Source: Bacteroides sp.
GTDB taxonomy: Bacteria > Bacteroidota > Bacteroidia > Bacteroidales > Bacteroidaceae
Reading direction: 5' to 3'
DNA length: 64,000 bases
Assembly (NCBI GenBank): GCA_022648295.1
Contig: JALCME010000014.1
Span: 62,001 to 126,000, forward strand
In this document: piece by piece, positions 1-8,644 of the stretch
How positions within the stretch are numbered: position 1 is the stretch's first letter
Layout: the number at the start of each line of letters is the position of its first letter
Translations under genes and position numbers: made by a program
The notes under the pieces: generated by a model
Database searches by the model: none
Told to the model about the DNA's origin: nothing
Seen by the model: the letters and a program-made list of their open reading frames with translations, nothing else

Positions 1-81
1 GGATTAAATTATTACTCGCCCAAACAAGAATTTTGCAGCGATCACAATCCGGTAATAATGAAAATGAGAACTACCCCATAA
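1..81 (+). CDS. 3' end of an endonuclease/exonuclease/phosphatase-like gene (partial)
   Basis: The first 81 bases read openly in frame 1 to a TAA stop and encode a 26-residue C-terminus containing SDHNPV. That motif is typical of the last active-site strand of the endonuclease/exonuclease/phosphatase (EEP) fold, where the SDH histidine is catalytic. The rest of the gene lies outside the window. It runs convergently towards the lipoprotein gene on the other strand. The family call rests on this single motif, so it is tentative. Confidence 0.5.
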   Translation, partial: GLNYYSPKQEFCSDHNPVIMKMRTTP

Positions 82-212
82 CTTCGAGATAGTCCTCATC
101 TTTATTAATTAAAAATTGCCCAAGCATATGTAAGAAAATATAAACTTGGGTAAAATTAAATATTACTTTCTAAAATAGAAATTCAATTCATACGCTATTC
201 ATCCCTCATATC
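82..212. other. Convergent intergenic stretch with weak hairpin
   Basis: AT-rich spacer between two convergent genes. It holds an inverted repeat, CCCAAG and CTTGGG, separated by about 22 nt near 119-150. This could act as a weak bidirectional terminator, but the loop is long. Nothing else is seen. Confidence 0.3.
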
Positions 213-1658
213 TTATTTAGGAATACCTATATAGATATTATCAAGTTGATAAGTAGTAGAAAGAAGATTATCTCCCTTAGTACCATTACCTAAATATTTA
301 AAAGCAATATAAACTGTTTTGCCCACATAAGCAGAAAGGTCTACTTGGTAATGTGACCAACTGGAATCATAACCCCCTGTTGAAGATTTATCTATATCTA
401 AATTGGAAGTCAAATCAGTCCAAGTAGATGTTGCAATACTTGATGGTTCTCCATTAAAATCATCAGAGATCATTAAACTAAAAGCATCACCATTATAATA
501 GCCCAGTTCCATATCAAATTTCAAGACCATATCTTTAACTAACTTCAATTTGGGAGTTACCAACCAATTCTCCAATACTCCATCATGTTTGTTAGCAGAA
601 AGACTAACATATAAGTTGCCACCATACGACTTATATTGCCAATAATATGTTCCTTGCAATAAAGCATTCAACCAACCCTCTCCTGCAAAATTATCATAAG
701 CTTTCCCGCTCTCAAAATTTTCATCTACCAAAATATCTGGAATATCGCTTGGCAAAGTTACAGTCCACTTGCTCTCATTGTTATCAACAATGGCACGTGC
801 CTGCTTCTCTACAGTAGAAATATTTACAGTACTCTGCTCATGACTAACTTTAATATTATCAAGTTCTATAGTTGTATTCACACTTGCACTGCCAACATAT
901 TTAAAAGCAATATAAACGTCTTTATCCGCATAAGCACTTAAATCCAAAGATCCCGCAGTAGCGAACTTTCCATAACCTTTAACTGGTTCTTGAGGAATGG
1001 TAAAACTAGATGTTACATCCACCCAAGTTGCTTTTTTCAAATTAGAAGCGCTGGCAGCTCCCACATAATTCTCAGAAATAAGAACGGAAAGAACATCTCC
1101 CTTCCAGTAACCCACACAAACATCAAAACTAAGCTTATCTCCTCCCTTAATCAGTGTTTTAGGAGAAATGAACCAATTTGTGACATCCGTACTTCCATTT
1201 CCAAATTGAGTATAGGTATTGCCACTATAATTACTGTCATACCAAGGAGTAGTTCCTACCTCTTCAAAGTTCGTCCATCCCGGAATATTCGTTTTTTCAA
1301 GTGTAACTATATTTCTCTCAAAGTCAACAGCAATGCTGCTTACTTCAGAAACAGTAGTTTCTTTTTTAATCAAATTATATTTAATAGTGGCCTCCGAACC
1401 ATTCTCAGCAGAATAATAATTTGTGTTCAACCAATCTTCTATTTTGGTTTTTGCAACAGCATTAGGATCTTCCGGGTCATCTTCCCCCATATTAAAGCCG
1501 TTGGCACCGGTATATGTGCCACCATATGATAGCTGTAGTTTAGCCATATTTCCCGGGTGATATTTTTGCAGCCCTTCAAAGTCCGGCTCATGATTACATG
1601 AAGTAAACATAAGTGCCAATACAGCAGTAGTAAATAATATTTTTTTCATATTTATCAT
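213..1658 (-). CDS. Lipoprotein with two jelly-roll (choice-of-anchor J-like) domains
   Basis: A 481-aa predicted surface lipoprotein. A short signal peptide ends in a lipobox (MFTSC, Cys about residue 21), so it should be lipid-anchored in the outer membrane. Two similar segments follow, about residues 120-275 and 310-480. Each carries the pattern NWFISPK/NWLVTPK, then a cleavable-adhesin/choice-of-anchor-J-like stretch ending in VYIAFKY and LDNI. The domains are usually carbohydrate- or protein-binding. The gene starts 19 nt after the TonB-dependent receptor on the same strand, so the two are probably one operon and form a receptor-lipoprotein uptake pair. The start could be the first Met or the Met at codon 4. 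The ligand is unknown. Confidence 0.75.
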   Translation of the reverse strand: MINMKKILFTTAVLALMFTSCNHEPDFEGLQKYHPGNMAKLQLSYGGTYTGANGFNMGEDDPEDPNAVAKTKIEDWLNTNYYSAENGSEATIKYNLIKKETTVSEVSSIAVDFERNIVTLEKTNIPGWTNFEEVGTTPWYDSNYSGNTYTQFGNGSTDVTNWFISPKTLIKGGDKLSFDVCVGYWKGDVLSVLISENYVGAASASNLKKATWVDVTSSFTIPQEPVKGYGKFATAGSLDLSAYADKDVYIAFKYVGSASVNTTIELDNIKVSHEQSTVNISTVEKQARAIVDNNESKWTVTLPSDIPDILVDENFESGKAYDNFAGEGWLNALLQGTYYWQYKSYGGNLYVSLSANKHDGVLENWLVTPKLKLVKDMVLKFDMELGYYNGDAFSLMISDDFNGEPSSIATSTWTDLTSNLDIDKSSTGGYDSSWSHYQVDLSAYVGKTVYIAFKYLGNGTKGDNLLSTTYQLDNIYIGIPK

Positions 1659-1677
1659 ATTCTTTTACTATCATTAA

Positions 1678-4359
1678 TTAGAAATAAACTTTCATGCTCA
1701 TAGACCAAGTACGTCCAAAGCCATAAAATACAGTTGCATCCTTCCATCCATGACCACCTGTTCTCGCACCATTATCAGTAGCATCCGTAACATATTGTTC
1801 ATTGAAAAGATTGTTGCAATTAGCCATCCAATTTGCATTGAGACCCGCAACCTTGAAACGATAGCTAATATGAGCATCAAAAGTATATGCAGAAGGAATA
1901 CGCCATGGTTGGGCAACATTAATAGGATCTCCATTCAAAGCACCAGTAGAAATCAAACCTGCAATATCATAATCAGAGTAATTACGTCCGTAGAAATTTC
2001 CATCAATGCCCATGCGAAGCCCTTCCATTAAATCATAATCTACTCCTAACGCAGCAGTAGTCTGTGCTGAATTGCCAATCTTAATGTTCTTAGTATTCAT
2101 GATAAGTTTTGCATGTTCAGCAGATCCTGCAGCAACAACATTAAGATTCTTATCAACAGCCTGACCATTTGCATCATACATATATCCAAGAACACCATTT
2201 TTGTTCATAGTCCAATCACCGAATGAAAACATACCAGTAATAGTCAAAGAATGTACCGGACGATATTTAAAGTCGAATTCAACACCTTGGTGCAATTCAT
2301 TAACTCCATTCAAATAAACATAAGAACTTTCTTGAGAAACAGTTAAACGCTTTTGAATAATGCGATCATTCCATGCAGTACGATACAAATTCAAGTTAGC
2401 AGACAATACCTTGGAAGAATAACCATAACCCAATTCAAAAGAAAACACGTTTTCATTTTTACAATCTGGATTAAAAGCATTACTTGTCTGAGAATTTAAG
2501 AAAATACCACCTGAAAAATACGGAGTACGGGAATAATAACCAATATTGGCAAATATGTTATTATTAGCATTTAAATTATAATTTGCACCTCCCTTAATGC
2601 CATATCCCACTTTTGTTTTACTAGGAGATTTTTCATTATCAGCATAATAATAGTCCTTACGAGAATTAGTTGCTGCATTCACATTACCTGAGACCGTAGC
2701 AGATAATTTATCTCTCGAATATTCCAACTGTCCAAATGCTCCATATTGGGTGATGAAACTATCAAAATTACGATAAACAACATCCCCCACTCTTAAGCGT
2801 TCATTTTGCCAAGCAATGTCATCTTTTTTATAGGGAACATTCTTTCGATCTGTATCAATCACGTATGAGCCACCCAATAAATTCGAAATTTTAGCTTTGT
2901 GCTTACCGTTATAATAGCGCAAATCAATGCCACCCTGCAAATTTAGATAATCATTTATCTGTTTTGTATAAGTTGAGAGCAAACCAAGCCAAAGATGATT
3001 ATTCATATTCTTTGCAAGAGCTGCAATGCTTCCATTATCAGATTCGGCATTATCTTTCATCAAAGATGCAAAATCAAATGTGCCATCTACTTTACGGTAA
3101 GTCGTATTAGGAATACCATTAGACGCTCCATACAAATTTGAGTACGAAGATCCTACGCCACGATAACCATAACCACTACCAATTGATGCATAAAGAGAAG
3201 ACGAAAGGCTCGACTTTCTATCAATCTGCCAAACATGGTTTAAAGAAATCTGAGGTTTATGATAAGAATTGTAACTGGTTCCCGTCATAATATTACCATT
3301 AATATCATACCCAAAAGCTGCATTGTAACGGTATCCCACTCCTTCGTTGATTCTTTTTTGCTTATCCCATTCTGCAATAGTCAATTCATCATATCTTTTA
3401 TTATGGGTTTGAGGAGCTCCTGTAGCAGTTAATGATAAAGAGTGATTATCCCCAATACGCTTTGATATATTGATAAACCAAGAATAGGATTCAAACTTAC
3501 CTCCTTGAATATACCCGTCTCCCCAAGTCTTAGAACCCAAAACTGAAAAAGCCCAGCCATCTTTCGTTAATCCGGAAGAAAGACTGAACAACATTTTGTT
3601 ATATCCATCATTACCAACTCCATAGGAAACAGTACCTCCTTTTTTGGCATCCGTTGAATTTGTTATAATATTAATAGAACCACCAACAGACGGAGAAGAC
3701 AGTTTTGAGGCACCTAATCCTCTCTGAACCTGCATAGAACGAGTTACATCAGATAGACCTGCCCAATTGGACCAATATATACCTCCCCACTCCATATCAT
3801 TCATCGGCACTCCATTAATCATAACACCGACATTTGCAGATCCAAATCCCCGTAAAGTAATACGAGATTCTCCAAAACCACCATTATCCTTAGATGCATA
3901 TACACCAGGAGTCGATTTTAATATTTCAGGAAACTCTTGTGTACTAAGTTTTTCAGAAATAAACACCGGGTCAACACTTGACACAGCAACTGGAGTTTTA
4001 CGTGCTACAGCAATAGATGAAGTAATAGTTACATCGGATAGTAACACGGCATCCGGTTTCATTTTAATAACGCCTAAATCAACAGAAGCACCCTTCTGTG
4101 TAATTATCTTCTTTAAATCTTTGTACCCAATGTAGCTGAACACTAGTGTAGCATTGGAAGCAACTTTTTGCTTAAAATAGCCATCGAGATCAGTTATGCT
4201 GCCTTGAGACGTTCCTTCGACCATTACCGAAGCACCTACTAAAGGCTCGCCACTTTCAGCATCAATTAGCTGCCCCTTCACTGTTGTCTGTGCCCACGCT
4301 GCGGAAGCAAATACCGATAGCGTAGCTACTAACAGGAAATGAATGAGATGTTTTTTCAT
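1678..4359 (-). CDS. TonB-dependent outer-membrane receptor, carboxypeptidase-regulatory N-domain
   Basis: An 893-aa outer-membrane importer. A signal peptide cleaves near AWA|QT (residue 23). Residues 25-110 form a CarboxypepD_reg-like beta-sandwich (VKGQLIDAESGEPLVGASV). The plug follows at about 115-235 (TPGVYASKDNGGFGESRITL) and then a long barrel ending in an aromatic residue (MKVYF), as outer-membrane barrels do for BAM recognition. It is first in a two-gene operon with the lipoprotein. The barrel shows many YxxN/GYGY strands, but the substrate cannot be read from sequence. No SusD homologue is present, so this is not a classical SusCD pair. The family call is secure; the substrate is not. 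Confidence 0.9.
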   Translation of the reverse strand: MKKHLIHFLLVATLSVFASAAWAQTTVKGQLIDAESGEPLVGASVMVEGTSQGSITDLDGYFKQKVASNATLVFSYIGYKDLKKIITQKGASVDLGVIKMKPDAVLLSDVTITSSIAVARKTPVAVSSVDPVFISEKLSTQEFPEILKSTPGVYASKDNGGFGESRITLRGFGSANVGVMINGVPMNDMEWGGIYWSNWAGLSDVTRSMQVQRGLGASKLSSPSVGGSINIITNSTDAKKGGTVSYGVGNDGYNKMLFSLSSGLTKDGWAFSVLGSKTWGDGYIQGGKFESYSWFINISKRIGDNHSLSLTATGAPQTHNKRYDELTIAEWDKQKRINEGVGYRYNAAFGYDINGNIMTGTSYNSYHKPQISLNHVWQIDRKSSLSSSLYASIGSGYGYRGVGSSYSNLYGASNGIPNTTYRKVDGTFDFASLMKDNAESDNGSIAALAKNMNNHLWLGLLSTYTKQINDYLNLQGGIDLRYYNGKHKAKISNLLGGSYVIDTDRKNVPYKKDDIAWQNERLRVGDVVYRNFDSFITQYGAFGQLEYSRDKLSATVSGNVNAATNSRKDYYYADNEKSPSKTKVGYGIKGGANYNLNANNNIFANIGYYSRTPYFSGGIFLNSQTSNAFNPDCKNENVFSFELGYGYSSKVLSANLNLYRTAWNDRIIQKRLTVSQESSYVYLNGVNELHQGVEFDFKYRPVHSLTITGMFSFGDWTMNKNGVLGYMYDANGQAVDKNLNVVAAGSAEHAKLIMNTKNIKIGNSAQTTAALGVDYDLMEGLRMGIDGNFYGRNYSDYDIAGLISTGALNGDPINVAQPWRIPSAYTFDAHISYRFKVAGLNANWMANCNNLFNEQYVTDATDNGARTGGHGWKDATVFYGFGRTWSMSMKVYF

Positions 4360-4417
4360 ACTTCTGTTTTTTGTTAATAGAATCTGTTAATTAAACATTA
4401 ATTTATGTTTCCAGACG

Positions 4418-4425
4418 CAAATATA
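4418..4425 (-). promoter_or_regulatory. Putative -7 box for the receptor operon
   Basis: On the minus strand this reads TATATTTG, an exact match to the Bacteroides -7 consensus TAnnTTTG, about 58 nt upstream of the receptor start codon. No good TTTG -33 element is seen at the usual spacing, so the call is moderate. Confidence 0.45.
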
Positions 4426-4498
4426 ATTAATAAAAGTTGGATATACGTTACATTTATACTACAATTTTTTAATCCTAAAAGGAGCTTTTTTATCTATT

Positions 4499-4534
4499 TT
4501 AAAAAAAAGCTTTGCATAAAAAATGCAAAGCTTT
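4499..4534 (-). terminator. Intrinsic terminator of ettA
   Basis: A perfect 12-bp inverted repeat (AAAGCTTTGCAT at 4506-4517, ATGCAAAGCTTT at 4523-4534) with a 5-nt loop lies 49 nt after the ettA stop. On the minus strand it is followed by a run of T (complement of the A run at 4499-4508). This is a textbook Rho-independent terminator. Confidence 0.9.
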
Positions 4535-4582
4535 CCATTTATTACATATCAAGACCTATTAGTTACGATATTCTAATAATTA

Positions 4583-6280
4583 TCAATCATTCATCAACTT
4601 TCTATAACGTACACGAGTTGGCTCTTCCCTGCCAAGACGTTTCAATTTATTTTCTTCATATTCAGAATAAGACCCTTCAAAGAAGAAAACATTAGAATCA
4701 CCTTCAAAAGCAAGAATGTGCGTACATATACGATCGAGAAACCAACGGTCATGACTGATAACCACTGCACAACCGGCAAAATCTTCAAGACCTTCTTCTA
4801 AAGCACGGAGTGTGTTCACATCAATATCATTGGTCGGCTCATCCAGCAACAACACATTACCTTCCTCCTTCAAAGCCATCGCCAGATGCAAACGGTTACG
4901 CTCCCCACCCGAAAGCACACCGCAAAGCTTTTCCTGATCTCCTCCCGAGAAGTTGAAACGCGATAAATAGGCACGCGCATTGATGTCACGTCCCCCCATA
5001 CGGATCAACTCCGTACCACCCGATATCACTTGATAAACGCTCTTATTCGCATCGATGTCCTTATGCTGCTGATCCACATAAGCCACTTTCACCGTTTCTC
5101 CAACTTCAAACTCACCTTTATCCACTGTATCAAGTCCTATAACCAAACGGAACAGCGTCGTCTTACCCGCGCCATTCGGGCCAATCACACCTACAATGCC
5201 ATTCGGTGGTAACATAAAGTTCAGGTCATCAAACAGCAGCTTATCGCCATAAGCCTTTGCCACATGCTTCGCCTCAATCACCTTATTACCCAGACGCGGA
5301 CCATTGGGGATAAAGATTTCCAACTTCTCCTCTTTTTCTTTTATATCTTCATTCATCAACTTATCGTACGAATTCAAACGAGCCTGACCCTTTGCCTGGC
5401 GTGCTTTGGGAGCCATGCGTACCCATTCCAACTCACGTTCCAAAGTCTTCCGGCGCTTACTGGCCGTCTTCTCCTCCATCTCCATACGCTTCGTTTTCTG
5501 TTCCAGCCAGCTCGAGTAATTCCCTTTCCAGGGAATACCCTCACCCCTATCCAATTCCAGAATCCATCCGGCCACATGATCCAGAAAATACCTGTCATGC
5601 GTAACTGCAATCACCGTACCCTCATACTGCTGCAAATGCTGTTCCAACCAGTCAATAGACTCCGCGTCCAAGTGGTTGGTCGGTTCGTCCAGCAAAAGCA
5701 CATCCGGTTTCTGAAGCAATAAGCGACATAACGCCACCCGCCTGCGTTCACCACCTGAAAGATGTTCCACCGACTGATCCTCCGGCGGACAACGAAGTGC
5801 ATCCATCGCCCGTTCTAGTTTACTATCCAGATTCCAAGCATCCGTAGCATCAATCATATCTTGAAGTTCCCCCTGACGGGCGAACAGTTTATCCATCTTT
5901 TCCGCGTCCTCATAATACTCCGGTAAAGCAAATTTCTGGTTGATCTCCTCATACTCATTCAGTACATCCACAGTAGGCTGCACTCCTTCCATCACCACTT
6001 CCTTCACCGTTTTTGTCGGGTCCAGATAAGGTTCCTGAGCCAAGTACCCCACTGAGTAACCGGGTGAAAACACAACTTCTCCCTGGTACGCCTTGTCCAA
6101 TCCGGCGATAATCTTTAGTAATGTAGATTTACCCGAACCATTCAGACCGATAATTCCGATCTTCGCGCCATAAAAGAACGACAGGTAAATGTTCTTCAAC
6201 ACCTGCTTATTGTTCTGCTGAATAATTTTATTCAGCCCTACCATAGAAAAGATAATCTTCTTATCGTCAACTGTTGCCAT
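4583..6280 (-). CDS. ettA: Energy-dependent translational throttle protein EttA (ABC-F)
   Basis: A 565-aa cytosolic ABC-F ATPase that binds the ribosomal E site and gates the first elongation steps according to ADP/ATP ratio. There are two ABC domains with no membrane segments. Walker A motifs are GLNGSGKST (about residue 43) and GPNGAGKTT (about 368). Each domain has a signature LSGGER, a Walker B ending in LLLDEPTNH or LLLDEPTND, and an ITHDR/SHDR switch. A charged linker (about 260-320) matches the P-site tRNA-interacting arm. Length fits EttA (about 555 aa). It has its own promoter and a strong terminator, so it is a monocistronic housekeeping gene next to the tRNA. Confidence 0.92.
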   Translation of the reverse strand: MATVDDKKIIFSMVGLNKIIQQNNKQVLKNIYLSFFYGAKIGIIGLNGSGKSTLLKIIAGLDKAYQGEVVFSPGYSVGYLAQEPYLDPTKTVKEVVMEGVQPTVDVLNEYEEINQKFALPEYYEDAEKMDKLFARQGELQDMIDATDAWNLDSKLERAMDALRCPPEDQSVEHLSGGERRRVALCRLLLQKPDVLLLDEPTNHLDAESIDWLEQHLQQYEGTVIAVTHDRYFLDHVAGWILELDRGEGIPWKGNYSSWLEQKTKRMEMEEKTASKRRKTLERELEWVRMAPKARQAKGQARLNSYDKLMNEDIKEKEEKLEIFIPNGPRLGNKVIEAKHVAKAYGDKLLFDDLNFMLPPNGIVGVIGPNGAGKTTLFRLVIGLDTVDKGEFEVGETVKVAYVDQQHKDIDANKSVYQVISGGTELIRMGGRDINARAYLSRFNFSGGDQEKLCGVLSGGERNRLHLAMALKEEGNVLLLDEPTNDIDVNTLRALEEGLEDFAGCAVVISHDRWFLDRICTHILAFEGDSNVFFFEGSYSEYEENKLKRLGREEPTRVRYRKLMND

Positions 6281-6316
6281 AAATATATATAGGTATTAAG
6301 TTCATAATATCGCGTA

Positions 6317-6351
6317 CAAAGATAAGAAAAAATGGGATATCCATTTGCAAA
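6317..6351 (-). promoter_or_regulatory. Promoter of ettA
   Basis: Read on the minus strand: TTTG (complement of CAAA 6348-6351), 23 nt, then TATCTTTG (complement of 6317-6324). It fits the Bacteroides -33/-7 pattern. It overlaps the divergent tRNA promoter. Confidence 0.6.
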
Positions 6352-6374
6352 TACAAAAATAGTCCCTATCTTTG
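6344..6374 (+). promoter_or_regulatory. Promoter of tRNA-Lys
   Basis: TTTG at 6344-6347, 19 nt, TATCTTTG at 6367-6374: a full Bacteroides-type promoter. Transcription should begin around 6381, some 20 nt before the mature tRNA. Confidence 0.75.
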
Positions 6375-6401
6375 CACCCGCTTAACAGCAAAAACAGGTT
6401 C

Positions 6402-6474
6402 GATTCGCTAGCTCAGCCGGTAGAGCACAACACTTTTAATGTTGGGGTCTTGGGTTCGAACCCCAAGCGGATCA
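6402..6474 (+). tRNA. tRNA-Lys (anticodon UUU)
   Basis: 73 nt folding into a full cloverleaf. The acceptor stem is 6402-6408 with 6467-6473 (one T-G pair). The D stem is GCTC/GAGC. The anticodon stem is CAACA/TGTTG with loop CTTTTAA, anticodon TTT at 6435-6437. The T arm TTGGG-TTCGAAC-CCCAA is intact, with discriminator A and no encoded CCA. The gene is intact, so the element next to it has left or restored a functional 3' end. Confidence 0.96.
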
Positions 6475-6490
6475 CTAAGGCAAATTTAGA

Positions 6491-6517
6491 GGGATTCCAT
6501 TATGGAGTCCCTTTTTT
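6491..6517 (+). terminator. Intrinsic terminator after tRNA-Lys
   Basis: GGGATTCCA (6491-6499), loop TTA, TGGAGTCCC (6503-6511) with one G-T pair, followed by six T residues. It ends tRNA transcription and insulates the integrase region. Confidence 0.85.
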
Positions 6518-6635
6518 CGTTAAATAAACTTCTTATGTTCCAATTGTTTGGTTTAGAGGGATTTGTATCAAAGTTTAACCCTCGCGGCCAACGGGAAATG
6601 ATGGGAAGCAAAAAGACTTGTCGGGAACGATTTGC

Positions 6636-6687
6636 GCTACAAAAGCGCGCTACATGTTCAAAACATGTGCTACAAAATCGTGCTACA
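6636..6687 (+). repeat. Four GCTACA boxes flanking an inverted repeat: candidate integrase/excisionase binding sites
   Basis: GCTACA occurs at 6636, 6649, 6669 and 6682, spaced 13, 20 and 13 nt, so the array is symmetric. The centre holds ACATGTT-CAA-AACATGT (6652-6668), a perfect 7-bp inverted repeat. It lies between the tRNA 3' end and the integrase start. Arm-type sites of tyrosine integrases, or an excisionase/autoregulator site, are expected there. Function is inferred from position and symmetry only. Confidence 0.5.
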
Positions 6688-6752
6688 ATAATGTAAGGTT
6701 CTATCTCTTCTTTCTCTCTGAAATCTCGGAAGCCGTAATAAAACGCTTTAAT

Positions 6753-7889
6753 ATGGCAAAAGAGAATGTAACTGTTGTATTTGACAGAAGAAAAAATGTC
6801 GAAGAGTATGGTTTCGGCTACGTTGAAATCGAGATTTACTTAAGTCGGAATGAACGAAAGTACTTTGGATTTGGAAAATGCAAGTCTAAGGAGTTAAAGT
6901 CTTTTATTTCTTCACAAGAAACAAAGGATAAGATCAAGCGATGTAAGGACATTATCGCAGCGATGTCTTTATTTGGTGACCCTCTGACCATTAAAAACTT
7001 TGAACTGTACTATCAGGGAAAAAAATTGAATGGAGCTAATTTCTATAAAGGTACAGATCAGTCCACGAACTTTATCCTTTTTATGAAAGACAGAATTGAA
7101 AAAGAAACACTTAGCGAAGGAACCCGAAAACATAAGATGTGTTCTTGGAAGGCAATCAAACGCTTTGGAAAAATCAGGACTTTTTCCGATCTTATTCCAA
7201 AGAACATTCTTCTATTAGATGAATGGCTTCATGATGGGACACGTACAGATGTTTCTGTACATACCTATCATAAACATCTTAGAAAAGTGACAAGATACCT
7301 TCGCATGGCCGATATGATACCCGCCGATCCTTACGAACGGGTAAAAATCAATCGTGGAAAAAGCAAAGAACGTCAGCCATTAACGGAAGACGAATTAACA
7401 AAAATGAGAAAAATAAAATTGGACGACAAGCTGGATCATGTACGTGACCTCTTTATTTTTTCTGCCTACACCGGCCTAGCATACTGCGATGTACAGGCCT
7501 TCAACTTTGATTTAATGACAGAGAAAATAGGTAATATGTATTATATTGATGGACAGCGCCTGAAGACAGATACTAGGTTCTTTACTCCTATTCTAAAACC
7601 TGCCATGGAAGTCTTGAAAAAGTACCATTTCAATCTTCCCAAAATTACAAACCAAAAAGGCAATGACTATCTTCACATAATTCAAAATACTATGGGACTC
7701 CACAAAAGCCTGACTTTCCATGTAGCCAGACATTCTTTTGCAACTCTAGCTATATCCCATGGTGTTCCGATTGAAGATGTGGCCCGCATGCTTGGACATG
7801 AGGATGTGCGCACCACTCAGATTTATGCGAAGATCCTAAAGAGTACCATCAATCAATACTCCACAAAATTGCAGGATTCGATAAAATAA
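6753..7889 (+). CDS. int: Tyrosine recombinase/integrase
   Basis: A 378-aa site-specific recombinase expected to integrate and excise the element at tRNA-Lys. The start at 6753 (MAKENVTV) is chosen because longer reading would use a non-ATG codon inside the GCTACA repeats. It has an N-terminal arm-binding part, a SAM-like core-binding domain (about 105-190) and a catalytic domain (about 205-375). Visible active-site residues are the HxxR of FHVARHSFATLA, the GHEDVRTTQIY histidine, and tyrosine in QIYAKI. The first catalytic Arg is replaced in TGLAYCDV, as reported for CTnDOT-type integrases. The gene points away from the tRNA, as usual for left-end integrases. A decayed copy of its 3' end lies at 14565. 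Confidence 0.92.
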   Translation: MAKENVTVVFDRRKNVEEYGFGYVEIEIYLSRNERKYFGFGKCKSKELKSFISSQETKDKIKRCKDIIAAMSLFGDPLTIKNFELYYQGKKLNGANFYKGTDQSTNFILFMKDRIEKETLSEGTRKHKMCSWKAIKRFGKIRTFSDLIPKNILLLDEWLHDGTRTDVSVHTYHKHLRKVTRYLRMADMIPADPYERVKINRGKSKERQPLTEDELTKMRKIKLDDKLDHVRDLFIFSAYTGLAYCDVQAFNFDLMTEKIGNMYYIDGQRLKTDTRFFTPILKPAMEVLKKYHFNLPKITNQKGNDYLHIIQNTMGLHKSLTFHVARHSFATLAISHGVPIEDVARMLGHEDVRTTQIYAKILKSTINQYSTKLQDSIK

Positions 7890-7905
7890 AGATGTTAAGC
7901 TACGT

Positions 7906-7943
7906 AATCCGCAGCAATCACTTTAATTTGATTGTTGCGGATT
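7906..7943 (+). terminator. Hairpin after the integrase (terminator-like)
   Basis: A 15-bp stem (AATCCGCAGCAATCA with TGATTGTTGCGGATT, one G-T pair) and 8-nt loop, 17 nt after the integrase stop. It lacks a T tract, so it may stop read-through with other factors or protect the mRNA 3' end. The same hairpin follows the integrase remnant at 15000-15031, so it travels with this integrase. Confidence 0.6.
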
Positions 7944-8593
7944 TATGTATCAGAAAAAATGCTATTAAATTCATACTTCAAAATGAGGAATTTAGGTATT
8001 GAGCCTTAAATTCGTAACATAATAACCTATTCGAATTATACTTGTTACATGTAGACAAATGAGTATTATAATAGCGAAAAATGTATCAATGTTACAAAAA
8101 AAGCAGATAAGCATAAAGATTCAAAGAGACTCCTTCTAAAAAATTACTTACTCACTAACATTTTAACGCTATTGAGCGTTTTCTAAAGGGAATAACGATG
8201 CAGTCAGATGATTTGAGATTACAAAAAAGTAATGTAATAACATCCTTAATAATCATGTTCGGTAGTTCTGCCTGTCTTTTTAATGAGAATATAATTAATA
8301 TTAGAAGTACTTCATTCACAATATTTGATCAATAAAATTGCACATAATCACTATTCTATGATTTTGTGCAATTCCCAAACAGCATCAATAGATAATCAGT
8401 CACTTTTACTCCTTACAGAGAATGCATTTTGCAACTCGATTTTATTTAACATGCCTATAGGAACAAAGTACATTTAAGTGGAATATAGTTTATCTTTTCA
8501 TTATAAATGTATATAAAAGTGTTGCAAACACACATGCAAAATAAAGTAATATGGGTATTTTTGATTTGATAAATGCAGAAAAGTTCAGAATAA
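7944..8593. other. Gene-free stretch between integrase and abiE
   Basis: About 650 AT-rich bases with no credible gene on either strand. It contains the first copy of the 84-bp repeat (8144-8227) and leads into the abiE promoter. No other clear structure is seen. Confidence 0.5.
8144..8227 (+). repeat. 84-bp direct repeat, copy A
   Basis: Matches 57776-57859 at 78 of 84 positions, same orientation, no gaps. It contains a perfect hairpin, AACGCT-ATTG-AGCGTT (8165-8180), flanked by T-rich sequence. It lies about 370 nt ahead of an AbiE-type promoter; copy B lies about 130 nt ahead of another. Confidence 0.85.
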
Positions 8594-8633
8594 TTTGGAT
8601 GTAGTTCGTTTTATAGTTAAATTTGCAACTATA
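8594..8633 (+). promoter_or_regulatory. Promoter and operator of the first AbiE locus
   Basis: TTTG at 8594-8597, 20 nt, TAAATTTG at 8618-8625. A 7-bp perfect inverted repeat (TATAGTT 8612-8618, AACTATA 8627-8633) overlaps the -7 box and start site, where the AbiEi antitoxin could bind and autorepress. Confidence 0.65.
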
Positions 8634-8644
8634 TTTATTGCAAT

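Noticed and set aside
990..1529. 179-codon plus-strand open frame inside the lipoprotein gene
   Set aside because: It is antisense to a well-supported gene with lipobox and paired domains, and it shows no family motif.
5264..5722. Plus-strand open frames opposite ettA
   Set aside because: Shadow frames of a strongly conserved ABC-F gene; the GC content there keeps antisense frames open.
6636..6687. GCTACA repeats as a CRISPR array
   Set aside because: Units are six bases and spacing is 13-20 nt, with no cas genes nearby.
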